From contig CM064424.1 of the NCBI GenBank assembly GCA_032690845.1, forward strand, positions 48,931,511 through 48,995,510: a stretch of 64,000 nt of DNA, given 5' to 3'. Of the stretch, positions 22,745-33,755 are shown piece after piece. A model generated the notes under the pieces. The model ran no database searches. It saw nothing but the letters and a program-made list of their open reading frames with translations, and was not told where the DNA came from. A program made the translations under genes and the position numbers. Each line of letters begins with the position of its first letter. Positions within the stretch are counted from its first letter, which is position 1. This DNA comes from Eleusine coracana subsp. coracana. Taxonomy: Eukaryota > Streptophyta > Magnoliopsida > Poales > Poaceae.

Positions 22745-23562
22745 TATATATATATAACCTTTCACCTTCTTCTTTATTCTCCTAGCATGAATTGGCCATT
22801 CTTATTCTCCTGATCCGCTGCAACCAGTGCCCTCACCATCTACTTGTGTAGGCTCCCTATAATTGTTATAGCACACTGAGACATTGCAAATACTGATGTC
22901 TTAGTTAAAGAAAAAAACATGTTTACAGAACAACAAGTTAGAATGAGAAAAGAGTTACTTATGTCTCTTAGGAGACCTTTCTCCTTCAGCCATGCAATGT
23001 ATGGTGCAATTGAATCATCCCGGTCTACATCGCAAATACCTTAAAGATACCAACAATAGGACTACGTCAAATAGGAGCAAAAATATAGTTTACATGTGGT
23101 TTGTGAAGTACAAAAAGAACATGTATACCTGTATCAGATCCTTGCTTCTGAAGCCAATCTTTGTAAGCATCAACATTCTTGTCATCACCAAGACTATCAC
23201 CATCATCATCATCCTCATCAGACTCGGACTCCCTCACTCGTTTCAGGGGTGTAATGCTAACATCTCCATTAGCTGATTCATCATATGTTGTCAATAACAT
23301 CCTAACTTTCTTCTCGGCATCGATGCAATCAATTAACTCTTCCAAATGAACTGCAAATCAAATGCCTCGAGACTTGCTGAAATATTTCCAGTTCTCTTCT
23401 TGTAGTAGTAGTAGTCTCGTGCACTATAACCAAGCTTGTGTTTCAATGATATAAGGCCGTCAAATGTCAGTAGATCCGGGTACAGATGACCCCGGTAGGT
23501 TTGATGTTCCCTTTTCTTCCCGTGCATTCAACTGCTAAAGTCCATGCTTCACCACTCCTCAA

Positions 23563-23582
23563 TGGGGGGGGGGGGGGGGGGG
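23563..23582. repeat. Poly-G run (~20 G)
   Basis: An uninterrupted G run follows CTCCTCAAT. Its exact length may be unreliable in the assembly. Confidence 0.9.
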
Positions 23583-24043
23583 CTGTGCATGTGTGCATAA
23601 TTACTATCAATACTAGGACATCTTGACGTCTAAGCAGTTGTATAAGAGTACTACATACTTTTTGGGCGCCTGAAATCTAGGAAATCTGACATACTATAGC
23701 AAGTGCAAGTTACTCACCTTTTGCTTGCTGGATCAAGGTAAACTGCTTCAATGTCTCGCCATTGTCTCGCGGCTGTGCCAGAGTCGGTGGATCGGTTGTC
23801 GGAGATATCCATGGTGGCAGAAGTTGTGCGGTTAGTGCTCAGATCAACGCCACGCACCAACCAGCCGTCTCTCCTTGTCCGCCTCCAAAAGATTATGCAA
23901 AAAGGCGGCATCGGTTGTGAGTTTTCTCGTTTTGAGATACCGCTGTGAGTTTTGAGTAGGTGGCTTGGGCCGAACCACATTAATTTGGAGTGGCTAAGTT
24001 GAATTAGGCGGACTTGTGAAAAAATTTCACCCACACACACCAT

Positions 24044-24771
24044 TAGTTTGGAGGGAACATTCCATCAAATAAAAAAAATTGAACCTTCCAATAAGTTTTA
24101 ATCGCTTGAAAGTTAAGGAACCTTTCAAGCAGCGCTATTAACCATCGAATGGACATCACGTTGATTATAAAGTTTCTTTGCTTTGAATCACATAAAAACA
24201 AGTACAGTACAGATGTAACAACTTTTATTACCTTCATGAAAAAATAGATTAGTATTCAATTATTTGACATTGTTTTGTCTAGAACACTGATTGAAAGCAA
24301 GTGATTCATTTTGAATTATTTGACGTTGTTTTGAGTCAGTTGCAATTAACAAGGGCGAAGCTACCTTGTAGCTAGTGGGTGCAAATGAACCCACAACAAA
24401 ATGAAAAATTTGTTGTCACCATATTAGCAGTCAAGAAAACAATGAAAAAACAGCTGCTAGGTTGCAGTAGCAGCACCCCCTTAATTTTACTAGGAAACAA
24501 ACATGCCCTTATCTAGCAGCACACCAGAACACATAATACATTTACAAAATAAGGCAGTTCATCCAGTTCAACCATGAGGTCAATAAAACACAATCAGAAG
24601 TGTTCAACACAAACATACAACTACAAAGAAAAAAAAGCAAAGGTGACAACGAGACTTGAAACTAGCTACGCGACGACAAGGGGACGACGAGCATCCACAG
24701 AGACGAGTGACGAGGAGGGGACGACGAGCATCCAGAGAGACGAGCGACGACGGTGATGATGAGGGGACTCA
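24044..24771. other. No identified gene; AT-rich flank between the CACTA remnant and the pseudogene
   Basis: I looked here for the missing CACTA 5' tip (CACTA/TAGTG) and found only a weak CTTGTAGCTAGTG at 24366-24378. Short tandem words GACGACGAGCATCCA (24683-24735) lie at the 3' end of the decayed gene. No convincing ORF. Confidence 0.45.
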
Positions 24772-25399
24772 TCAGTTGACCCGAGCAATCTTGTGGTGCA
24801 GCTCGACAATGTCGGGCCTCCCCATATTGTGGGGGTGACTGATGAACCGGGACACGTGCATGACGACCGCCATGCTGGAGGCGTACTCCTGGTCCTCATT
24901 GTAGAACGGGCATCGATACCAATACTTGCCGGAGGGGGTGGACCGGGAAGGAATGCGCAATCCGGTGGTGAAGGGGGGCTCTTTGTCGCTGCGGTGGTTG
25001 GTGGCGGTGTCATCATTGCTGACAGTCGCCGAGACGTCTGGCGCCAGAGCGCCGCGGACGTGCTTCGGCAAAGGCGAGCATTACTCGCCGTGGCGTGCTC
25101 CAGCCATGAAAGATGATGAACCACCGCTTTGTAAAGAGTCGATGAACAGTAAAAAATCCCCTTCCATAAATCATGATATATCGACTTGATAACTAAATCA
25201 AAGCACAAAATAGTACCGATGTTGGCCTAAAAGCGTGAAGAACTACAGAAAATTGCAGAGATATTGAGAAAATGAAAAACCCCTAAAATTGCACAAAAAT
25301 CGCAGTATGTGGGTAGGAACATACCGCGGACTCTAGGAGGAGAGGGGTGTGGAGGTTGCCATTGCCAGCAGCCTCCGTCGAGTCCCCCGTGGGTGCCAT
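24772..25399 (-). pseudogene. Decayed copy of the small two-exon gene at 30745-31299
   Basis: Exon 1 (25399-25325) encodes MAPTGDSTEAAGNGNLHTPL and five further residues, then a GTATGTTCC donor. The second exon starts near 25121 and reads GGSSSFMAGARHGE, a stop (GAGTAA), then CSPLPKHVRGALAPDVS. It ends with YWYRCPFYNEDQEYASSM and HNMGRPDIVELHHK. The copy at 31299 has the same exon 1, splice donor and ALAPDVS block but no early stop. The acceptor here has lost bases compared with the other copy. A CPF-Y in place of a CPxC pair removes a potential zinc ligand. The family function is unknown to me; the layout resembles small plant C2H2/zinc-ribbon-like proteins, but weakly. Confidence 0.55.
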
Positions 25400-25665
25400 G
25401 GCAGTTGAGCGTGGCGAGCGGTGAGTGAGGGTTTGAGCGCGGCGAAGAACACGAGAAGCTGGAGAGTGGAGTGATGGCGGAAACGGGAGTGCGCCCCTGA
25501 TATGGGCATGAGGTCGAGAGGCGTCTTCTCTCATACTAGCACGCTTAACACACCGAAACATGGGGCCGCGAAACATGGTCCCACCTGTCCTTGAGTCCTG
25601 AGTAGAACTTTAGCGTATGTCGTAAAAAATTAGAAAGCAGAAAGTTTTTCCTTCTTTTAGGCCTT
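25400..25665. repeat. Upstream segment shared with 31300-31560 and 33826-34010
   Basis: The block containing GAGTGGAGTGATGGCGGAAAC, GTGCGCCCCTGATATGGGC and CTCATACTAGCACGCTTAAC is the 5' flank of the pseudogene. It recurs nearly identically upstream of the copy at 31299, and a third time at 33826-34010 without the gene. This marks segmental duplication. Confidence 0.85.
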
Positions 25666-26748
25666 GTTTGGATCCATCTTTTTAAATTTTAACAAGGTGT
25701 TAAAGTTTAATGACTTAAAAAATCTGAAGAGAGAGAATGAGTGCATTGGTAATGATCTGTAGCATTTTACCAATGTTGTAAAGTAGTACATTCACTTGGG
25801 ATTCAATTTTTTCCCACAATACACGAGTTCTTATAGTAAAGTAGTATATTCACTTGGGAATGAGTGCATCTGCACCGACAACTGTCTACTAGTACTAGTA
25901 CTACACGTAGCTTCGCCAGTGCTATCGAGTGCTCTACTAACTACTGTACTCCGTAGCCCTGCTCCCTCTAACGGCAATTACATACTAAGCGCATGCGCAT
26001 GACTCACGAACCATGTGAACGCACAAAATCGGATGGAGACCATATGTGATTTGAACGAGGCAGTACAGGTCTGTGTCCCTCTATTTTTTCCCCTTGGTTT
26101 CTGTGTAGTAGGACGGAGGGGGTAGATCGTCATATCTTTGTGCTTTGAGAAGAAGGATGCCAAAGTGCTCATAATGAAAGAGCTCCGGGATCCAGATCGA
26201 GATCGAGATTGTGCATTTGTCATTTGGTAGTACCATAATAAGAGAAATATACACAAGTTCATATAGGTTTTACTAGATTCAAAAGGCCAAATACCAAGAA
26301 CACCTAAACATGAATCTCTAATTAAGTTGGCTTCCCCCATCGCAGGCTTTGCGTGTGTTCACTTCCCCCATCACAGGCTTTGTGAGGAGAGCCAATTTAC
26401 TATGGGCGGCACCGCTCGCCTCGATTTGAGTCAAGCGACGTGGCCATTCACAGTCAGCTCCTACTATCATTACTCCGCGCAGGGCCATGAGACTGGAATT
26501 GAGCAAAGTCAAGCGATCCGACCAGAGGCGTGTCAAGTGGTAGTCCTCACCAAAGCATATCCAATCACTATATGTTTAATGGTGGTTGTTATACACATGC
26601 CACGTCCAATGGTTACTAGGCAAAAATTACTACAAATGACTCTTTGATGATGGTATTTTCTGTAGAGCACTCCTCAATTTTGGTTTTGCTAGAAACCGCT
26701 CTTCAATGATGGTTATTTGCTAAAACACACTTCAGCTACAATAATCAT
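25666..26748. other. No gene recognised
   Basis: The stretch starts GGCCTTGTTTGGATCC, a common grass transposon-like tip, but no partner tip was found. ORFs such as 26327-26647 and 25978-26340 overlap on both strands and lack any domain. Near 26630-26750 are diverged relatives of the MITE that follows (AAATGATTCTTTGATG, CTGTAGAGCACTC). Confidence 0.4.
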
Positions 26749-27028
26749 GAGCAAATTTGCTGCTGGACACTTTTCTTTTGTGGTCTTTGCTAGAGGACAC
26801 TCTAGCTTCAAATGAGTCTTTGCTCATGGACAATAATCATGAGAAAATCTGCTCATGGACACAATTGCAAGGTCAATTTAGCATGAGAAGTCATATTCTA
26901 TTCATCATAGTGTCTTTTAATCAATTACCACAATTAAGTTGTATATAGTGTCCATGAGTAAAGACTCATTTGAAGAGTGTCCTCTAGCAAAGACCACAAA
27001 AGAAGAGTGTCTAGCAGCAAATTTGCCC
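26749..27028. mobile_element. Foldback MITE, 280 bp, 9-bp TSD AATAATCAT
   Basis: AATAATCAT flanks it at 26740-26748 and 27029-27037. The arms are long inverted repeats of about 75 bp: GCAAATTTGCTGCTGGACAC... on the left and the inverse of ...GTGTCTAGCAGCAAATTTGC on the right. Both include CTTTTGTGGTCTTTGCTAGAGG. A 9-bp TSD suggests the Mutator superfamily. A diverged relative follows at 27060-27190. Confidence 0.85.
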
Positions 27029-27261
27029 AATAATCATTTAAGAGAGATAGAACTTTTTAAAGGCCAAATTTGCTAGTGGACATCATTCTTTTGTGGTCTT
27101 TGCTATAATAGACACTACTACTTAATTATGTAGTTGCTTTTCCCCAAAAAAAATTATGTAGTTGCTACAAGACACTCTTTAATTGTGGTAATTGGCTAAG
27201 AAACACTCTAATCGTTGGACTATGACTTATGTTGCACGAAGGGGAGAGAAGAGTTTGCTAG

Positions 27262-28245
27262 TACTCCCTCCATCCAAGAATATAATTCTAGCTTTAGTCA
27301 AAGTCAAATATTTTAAACTTTGAGTGACAATATCTCTAAAAGTAAATATATAAATATAAAGAGTTGCATATAGGTCATTCTCAGTGGCCTCTTTCATTTC
27401 ACATTTTCTAAGTGTGACATATCAGCTTTCTAATCTTGTTTAATGAAATAAAATGTCATCTCTCAGTGCACACTTTCATTTCACAGTTTCATAGGCTTGC
27501 TAGAATACTAAATTATTGCTAGTTGGCTTTCAATTATTGGTTGAGGGTGCTCAATATGAAAGGAAATACTCTCGGTGCACTTTCATTTGGCTTTCATCTT
27601 TTTGGAAATAGTGTCAACATCCTTTCATGGGGATGAAAGAATCTTTCATATTAAATTCCTTGCCATGTCACCATTTTTGCTTATGTGGCAGCTAATTAAT
27701 GCCAAATGAAAGACCCACTAAGGCCATTCTTAGTGACCCCTTTCATTTCACGGTTTCCAAATGTGACACGTCAGCGTTCTAGTTTTGTTCCGTGAAATGA
27801 AAGGGTATCTCTCAGTGGTCTCTTTCATTTCAAAGTTTCATAGACCTAAGAGATCATTAAATTGCTACATGGGGATATGATCAAATGTGTCATATATCAT
27901 CTGGATGAAAGAAAGATTTGGCCTCAACAGACTTTCATTCTCCTTTCATTTAGTTGGAAACAACGCCACCATCCTTTCACTAGGATGAAAGGGTTCTCTT
28001 CTCTTTCTCAATTAAATTATTGCCATGTCATCAAAAAGTCTGATGTGGCACCTAATTAATGTCAAATGAAAGGGCCATTGAGAATGGAATGGCCTTATGA
28101 TAGTTGCTTTTAAGATGAATCTAGCAATATCTTTTATACTTGATCAATCTTTGTAATTTTTTCTCTATTGATAGTTGAAGTTAAAATTATTTGACTTTGA
28201 CTAAACCTAGAAATGCTTATATTTTTTGACAGAGGTAGTAGAATA
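27262..28245. mobile_element. Stowaway-type MITE split by a nested MITE
   Basis: The left end ACTCCCTCCATCCAAGAATA continues with TTAGTCAAAGTCAAATATTTTAAACT. The right end, inverted, reads CTACCTCTGTCAAAAAATATA and then TTAGTCAAAGTCAAATAATTTTAACT. Matching arms and the CTCCCTC start are typical of Stowaway (Tc1/mariner) in grasses. Removing the insertion at ~27375-28097 leaves a normal ~260 bp element. Confidence 0.8.
27375..28097. mobile_element. Nested MITE dimer (two ~350-bp copies)
   Basis: Copy 1 starts GGTCATTCTCAGTGGCCTC at ~27375 and copy 2 starts AAGGCCATTCTTAGTGACC at ~27719. Both continue with CTTTCATTTCAC, TGTGACA(T/C)(A/G)TCAGC and CTCTCAGTG. The right tip CATTGAGAATGGAATGGCC is the inverse of the left one. 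Each copy has TGCCATGTCA and CTAATTAATG(C/T)CAAATGAAAG near its end. Confidence 0.7.
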
Positions 28246-28432
28246 TGACTGGAGGTGCAAACTACAACTACTGTGTTGCTCCCTACTAAACCCAACACTC
28301 CTCTACCCTCTCAACCCTAACTGTTCATCTCCTCACTGAAACGTCCCATTAGAGAGTCAACTTTGTATCCCCAATCTCCCCTACGACGCCGGCAGCCATC
28401 CTCTTCAACCTCGATGGCACCTATAGCCGCCG

Positions 28433-28795
28433 ATGATGCTTAAACGCCAAAGGCTCCAGTCGTGTCACCAGATGCATGACACATGCGGGCGCTTCTCACG
28501 TAGCGCAGTTACCGCGGCTTCTCCATCGGACACCCGTGACTCCTCGGCCCTTATCCTGTTCGACCTCAGCTTCGACCACCACGATGCACCTCTGCCTCAG
28601 CCTGAGACACCGCATGCCTCGAACGCCATTGACAAAGGGATGGGCCTTGCGGAAGCCTCTGTCCCAGCCACCGCGACTACAAGGAAGAAAGGGAAGGGAA
28701 CAACAACAGCCTCTGCATCAGCCATCGCCACGAATTCGTCTGTGCGTACTGCGTACTACTCCTACGTGCTTCACTTGATTAATCTGTTAAAGTAA
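28433..28795 (+). CDS. Uncharacterised ORF, possible exon of a gene fragment
   Basis: The 120-residue ORF has a plausible Ala/Ser/Thr-rich stretch with LILFDLSFDHHDAPLPQPET in the middle and a basic KKGKGTTTASASA tail just before a GT that could be a splice donor (28739-28745). An upstream ATG (28413) opens another frame but meets a stop quickly. I recognise no domain. Sequence composition (GC-rich island in an AT-rich surround) favours an old exon, yet the lack of a matching partner makes it uncertain. Confidence 0.25.
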   Translation: MMLKRQRLQSCHQMHDTCGRFSRSAVTAASPSDTRDSSALILFDLSFDHHDAPLPQPETPHASNAIDKGMGLAEASVPATATTRKKGKGTTTASASAIATNSSVRTAYYSYVLHLINLLK

Positions 28796-29465
28796 TTAGA
28801 TAGATTGATTAATGCACTTTCAGATTCATTAGAAATGTGCTAAATTCTGATTATAGCCACTCTCTAAAATAAAATATCCACTAAAATAATGAAGTAATCC
28901 AACAGACTCTCTAAAACTTCTTATATCTATATTTAAAAATCATTAAAATATAGGCAAGTTGGGTCTAGTTTTGAAGCTTTCATCACTGCGAATACATTGG
29001 TGAAATCGTTTTTGGACTTGACATTTGATTTGTGACTTACCAAATTTTTTAGCTTTAAAATTAAAGTTGCATGCAATGATGTCAGCAATTCTATTTTTCT
29101 CCTTTGCATGACACATTTTCTTCCCCTGCATGCGGTAATTATGGCCATATAGCAAGCTTCCATGACTGGCTAAAAATAGCTATTGAGAGGAGTATTTTAC
29201 TAGCTATCAGAAAAAATAGAAACACATATAGGACACCTTTTGGATGGCTTTTTTTGTTGAAAATCTTCAAGTTTATAGATAAAGAATAATATAGAAGAGC
29301 TCTTGGAGATGCTCTTAGTTTGCTTATATATGCTATATGTATCGATCTATGAGTACCCTCTGCTTCACTTGATTAATCTGTTAGTCATGTTGTCCATCCA
29401 AAAATTATGATTATCTCATCTCATCAATCTCTTTATTATATGTCTTCAAGCCCAATTTCCCCGAT

Positions 29466-29660
29466 GTGCCACCAGGATTTGAAGACAAAAGGAAGAAGAA
29501 ATCTAAAGAAGTGATCTTTGATTTTGTTTGTGATGCCGATGTGCCACCAGGACATGAAGTCCAATGTGACCTCAGGTTGGAAAAATGCACATCAAGTTTA
29601 CGTTCATTAATGAAAGCCGCGATGTTAGACCTTACTAGGTGTTGTCTTGCAAGGAGGTGA
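29466..29660 (+). CDS. Uncharacterised short ORF with repeated VPPG motif
   Basis: The translation has two similar segments: DVPPGFEDKRKKKSKE beginning just before the ATG at 29466, and DVPPGHEVQCDLRLEK. The frame is open upstream of the ATG for a few codons (NFPDVPPG), so it looks like an internal exon instead of a complete gene. No acceptor or donor could be fixed and the function is unknown. It could be a fragment captured by a transposon, since a candidate Helitron terminus lies at 30476. Confidence 0.3.
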   Translation: MPPGFEDKRKKKSKEVIFDFVCDADVPPGHEVQCDLRLEKCTSSLRSLMKAAMLDLTRCCLARR

Positions 29661-30475
29661 TGGTCCTTCCCTGTTGATTACAAACACTGATATAGTTCGA
29701 CATGCTATATTATACTTATTATTAACTATGCACCTTGTAAAAATTCAGATCATGGCTAGGGCAGAGGATCTTTGGATTATTTTGAAGAAAAAGGTGATGG
29801 ACACTGTGTACAAGAGTAACAAATAATCAACTTTTAGCCATGTATGAATGATCTTATCTAGTGTCAAGGTGACTTATGTAATGAATGCCACTTTGTGTTT
29901 TTGAAATTATAATGGATTGTTCTGAAGAAAAAGGATATTGTAGTATGTTAGACTAACTAGTCTTTTTAGGCGAAGATGATGATCGATAATCGATCAAGAC
30001 ACATATATGACCTAATAATCTCTACAATCTATTAATTCTGGTTCAGACTCCTCTGTGTAGATCTCTGTGCGGAGTCCACATCTCCTACCTCCGTAGTCCA
30101 AATAATATTATCCATATATGTTTCAAAAAGGCCTCAACGAGATCTACAACTTTTGTGTTTTAACTTTTTCCATTAGAGCAAGTATTCAATTTCAAAATTG
30201 CATTGCAATGCAGTGCTATTTCTAGACTCCGTGAATTGATTTTTCCTTCTGGATAAAGCTTTTAGAATATGGTAAAAAATGGTGATAAAATTGTTACTTT
30301 TGACATATAAAATGGTATACTAAGAAGCACCAATGGTAATACAAATATAATCTTTCATGTAAAAAATGTCAATAATATTGTATATATCTAATAATTATAT
30401 TGTGTAAATAATTTATATTTAAATTATAAAGAGTGTTTTGTTTTTTTAAGTCCATAGCAATGCACGAACACTTTG
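29661..30475. other. No gene recognised
   Basis: AT-rich sequence with a short possible continuation of the preceding fragment (RAEDLWIILKKKVMDTVYK at 29758-29820). The rest has no ORF or repeat I can name. Confidence 0.4.
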
Positions 30476-30480
30476 CTAGT
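30445..30480 (+). mobile_element. Candidate Helitron 3' terminus
   Basis: CATAGCAATGCACGAACACTTTG followed by CTAG (30476-30479) and T resembles the degenerate 3' end of grass Helitrons. The same pattern recurs at 35539-35563 and 38116-38141 (TAGCAA(C/T)GCA...CATATGGCTAGT). The hairpin is decayed, so the call is tentative. Confidence 0.4.
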
Positions 30481-30744
30481 ATATATACATTCACAAAATA
30501 GCATTGGCTAGTTCACCACCACTGCATATACATAATCGAAGATCGACATGCATCGATATACGCCTGATCATCATCAGCACACGGAAAGAAAGAAACAAAA
30601 ACCAAAAGCATCAAACTAGTACCAGTAGTTAACGACTATGAATGGGATGACCAAAGCGCGGTGGTGACAGTGATGTAGGAGGAAGTCGATCTCTTCTTCA
30701 AGGCAGACTTGTATCCTGCGTCCCAAGCAATCTGACGGTACCTC

Positions 30745-31299
30745 TCAATGTCGTCGGCACCCCAACATTATTGTGAAATAACCGTAATGCGTGCACTGAA
30801 CCTCCTCCTTGTACTCGAACTCCCTATGTTGGCAAACCGGGCACGAGTACAAGGTATTGCCGGAGGAATAATCCACATGGTACACGACATGTGTGCCGCA
30901 GTCGGGGGAGTGGTAGTAGTCGGCGAAGTCGCTGCTGTCGCTGTACTCTTCGTTGCTGTCATCATCACTGACAGTCGCCTTGATGACCTCCGTTGGGACG
31001 ACCTCCTCCTCCTCTGCCACCGCCAAGACGACCTCCTGCTCCTTCTGTCCCACCGAGACGTCTGGGGCCAGAGCGCCGTGGACACGCTTCAGCGAAGGCG
31101 AGCACGATTCGCTGCGGCGTGCTCCAGCCACGTAAGAAGACGAACCACCAGTCTGTAAATAGTTGATGAACAGTAAAAATCCCTAAAATTGTATGGAAAT
31201 TGTGGAACATGGGTAGGAACATACCGTGGACTCTGGGAGGAGAGGGGTGCGGAGGTTGTGGTTGCCAGCGGGCTCCCTCGAGTCCCTCGTGGGCGCCAT
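30745..31299 (-). CDS. Small two-exon gene, unknown function, possible zinc-ribbon-like protein, 3' end probably frameshifted
   Basis: Exon 1 (31299-31225, 25 codons) starts MAPTRDSREPAGNHNLRTPL. The intron is GTATGTTCC...TTTACAG (31224-31153). Exon 2 (31152-30745) starts TGGSSSYVAGARRSE and includes ALAPDVSVGQKEQEV, an acidic EEEEVVPTEV, and a C-terminal block with SPDCGTHVVYHVDYSSGN and YSCPVCQ, giving possible Cys ligands. The predicted product is 160 aa. However, the other frame from ~30762 to 30636 encodes GADDIERYRQIAWDAGYKS, which lines up with GRPDIVELHHKI of the copy at 24772. A small indel in a G run near 30767 has therefore probably altered the real C-terminus. No transit or signal peptide is evident. 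Function unknown. Confidence 0.45.
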
Positions 31300-31760
31300 G
31301 GCAGTTGAGTGTGGCGAGCGGCGAGCAAGGGCTGAGGTGGTTTGAGTGTGGCGAAGAAGACAAGAAGCAGGAGAGAGTGGAGTGAAGGTGGAAACGGGAG
31401 TGCGCCCCTGATATGGGCGTGAGGTCGAGAGGCGCCTTCTCTCATACTAGCACGCTTAACACACTAAAAATGGGACCGCGAAACATGTTCCCACCTGTTC
31501 TTGAGTCCAGAGTAGAACTTCAGCGTATGTCGTAAAAAAATAGAAGGCAGAAAGTTTTTCCTTTTTTTAGTCAGGAAGGCAGAACGTTGGAACTGATATA
31601 ACTTCCCTTTGGATTTAAGAGCAAGTTTAATTAATCAAGTTTCCTACCTTTCAGCTGATTGAAAGCTTCCAATAAAAAACATACCGTCTCAATTCCTATA
31701 TTTTCGTATCCTAGTACATTCAAAGGTGAGTAAATAAATGAGGTCGGCAGTTTCTATAAT
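31300..31760. repeat. 5' flank of the small gene, duplicated block
   Basis: 31300-31560 matches 25400-25665, and 31560-31760 (TCAGGAAGGCAGA, AACTTCC(C/T)TTTGG, CAGCTGATTGAAAGCTTCC) matches 34013-34200. No coding potential. Confidence 0.8.
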
Positions 31761-31918
31761 TTGAATATATTAATAGGATTTAGGGCTAGAAATCACCATA
31801 TCAATAGGAGAAAAAGAAAAATATAGATATTACCGAATGGCTTTCTCTACAACGAATCAACACGCTATCTATGAACACGCAAGGGCAACTCTTTATTTAT
31901 ATTTTTTTATATAGAGGA

Positions 31919-33060
31919 CTAGGACGAGGTTACCCGCGCAAACTTGCGCGGCTAGAATTATGTAGTTTTAATTTCCAATATATACTTCTTAAATCTTTAG
32001 ATAATGTGCTTGTTTTACAACTAATTAGAGTCTATATCATATTTAATATCATCATTCTTAGAAAATTATTGTTGTTTGAGTGGCCGAAACAACCACATCG
32101 TTTAACAATTAGTTCATATAAGTCCCTTGTACAATACCATCTTGAGTACATATATATGCTTATGGTTAAAATATTAATTGGCCTAAACTAAAGAAATGGT
32201 CATTCAATTTTAATATAACTCTTTTTCCTTTGCCACATCTTCGTGTAATGTCATCAAATCTCGTGACTCAATCCCCCTTCCAGTTATAACATAATCTTCA
32301 GTTTATACTGCCGTAATGAATATCAATGAGATTCAATTAAGAGCCTCGCTCCCTAGACTTTACTAAAAAAAATAAAGATCTAGAAAAGAAAAATAATCTT
32401 ACATTTGAATATATGAAAAGGATCTAGGGCTAGAAATCACCATATCAATAGGAGAAAAAGAAAACTTTACCACCATTTAAATGATATAGATATTACCGAA
32501 TGGCTTTCTCTACAACGAACCCAATTGGCTAGTATCGGATCAGGTTCCCACTGGGCCCTCCAAAAAAAATCAATGGCAAGTCAATAGAATATTTGAATTA
32601 ACATACTCCCTTCATTTTTAAATTATCATAGTTGACCTTTTTAGTTAACTTTCATCATTTATCTTATTCAAAAGGAAATAAAAATATTATATATATTATT
32701 ATGGTTTGTTTTATCATCAAAATAAATTAATGCATAACTTATAATTTAATGGCTAGGGCGACCATGGCCTGCTCTAAGGTGCCTACATCGTCTATCGCAC
32801 TCACATGTTATGCCCTTATATATGCCACGTTTATAGACAATTTTGTCTTGCTCGTAGTGGTGCTCACGATCACCATCGAGCTCATGTAATGGATGCAATT
32901 GTTCTTTTTAAAGGTTGTTCTTCACGATATGTTATAGAGTGCGAGTATTGTATTTGTAAAAAAAAAGAGTCCTAGTGGACTTCAAGTCGGCACGCTTGGT
33001 GGACTTTAACTCAACACGCTAGCTATGAACGCAAGGCCAGCTCTTTATCAATATTTTTTG
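31919..33060 (-). mobile_element. Candidate Helitron copy 1 (3' end at 31919 on the minus strand)
   Basis: On the minus strand the terminal sequence is CCGCGCAAGTTTGCGCGG (perfect 8-bp stem), then GTAACCTCGTC, then CTAG and T. Stem-loop plus CTAG/T is the Helitron 3' signature. The following ~1.1 kb (TAATTATGTAGTTTTAATTTCC on the plus strand and beyond) recurs at 35701 onward. No Rep/helicase ORF is present, so any Helitron is non-autonomous. The 5' TC end could not be located; the right limit marks the approximate end of the shared block. Confidence 0.45.
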
Positions 33061-33662
33061 TTAATGCACCATCTTATCTCTTTTCTATTTACTAGTTATG
33101 AGTTGTATTTGGTATGAGGTCTTTATTATGTTTGTTTCCTTCTGAATTTGTAAGAAGAATCTAAATTCTAGATCGATCGTTAAATCTTCATGAAATCTGA
33201 TGGTGTATGTCTTCTCTTTTTCAGATTAACATGGTAATTCTGTGGTCTTGAGTGCGAATATGGTGGCTTCTTTTGTCTTTCAAATAAGAAGAGAATAGAA
33301 GATAGATAGATAAATAGATATGTAGCTAAAATATCATGGCACATCCGCACATGAGTGCCAGAGAATGCACCACGTGTTGTGACAAGAGGCAGACACGCTT
33401 CCACCTAAAATGCCATGGCAGCTCTAGATGGTATATCCATGCCAGTTGATATATGAGTAGTAGCATCTGTGGTGTTTTGCTGGGAGTTGCTACCTGGCTC
33501 AGACAATCAAATCCAAATCCAGGCTGAGAAAATCCAACCCCTGGCTGGTGAAGCTGCCTGCATGCACCAGGTAGTTTTCCCCTAGGGTCCCAGTAGCCTT
33601 CAATGCACCACTGCCCTATCTCTCTCTATCTCCTAGATGTAGGAGTATGAAAGTTTCAAGGC

Positions 33663-33755
<93 letters not shown>

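Larger units (their letters stand above)
13360..23830 (-). pseudogene. Plant transposase-associated protein gene (Ptta/En/Spm type) of the CACTA element, disrupted
   Basis: Exon-like blocks run on the minus strand. 23812-23714 opens MDISDNRSTDSG and includes IEAVYLDPASK. 23527-23333 contains LISLKHKLGYSARDYYYYKK. 23350-23130 is acidic (RESESDEDDDDGDSL). 21650-21430 reads EHIVDAKEKILKIAQERYKG and FEDLDIVEWYYLIKYFGTP, the hallmark of plant Ptta/En/Spm proteins. Then come 20800-20760, 20707-20525 and a charged helix ELEQLKALLAKQAADKEKEE near 20480-20390. 13950-13370 holds a TNET/TTE repeat and a basic tail ending CLGAKQP. A stop lies inside the Ptta block (near 21560), and several introns carry transposons. 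The gene is about 10 kb including insertions and is probably dead. Exact splice sites were not resolved. Confidence 0.6.
12355..24040 (-). mobile_element. CACTA (En/Spm) transposon, right limit uncertain, with three nested insertions
   Basis: The left tip is CACTACAAGG at 12355, the canonical CACTA terminal sequence. It is followed by about 840 bases rich in GTTGCTATA/TTGCAAC subterminal motifs and by a minus-strand gene whose exons resemble plant Ptta/En/Spm transposase-associated proteins. Because the gene is on the minus strand, 12355 is the element's 3' end. I could not find a matching CTTGTAGTG tip near 24-25 kb, so the 5' end has been lost or diverged; 24040 marks only the last gene-related sequence. 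Nested inside are the elements at 14553-19484, 19585-20179 and 22057-22744. Confidence 0.7.

Noticed and set aside
23563..23582. Poly-G run as a G-quadruplex regulator
   Set aside because: A single homopolymer in a dead transposon gene; length is probably unreliable and no promoter is near.
24366..24378. CTTGTAGCTAGTG as the missing CACTA tip
   Set aside because: It has extra bases inside the expected CTTGTAGTG and no CCC target duplication or subterminal motifs next to it.
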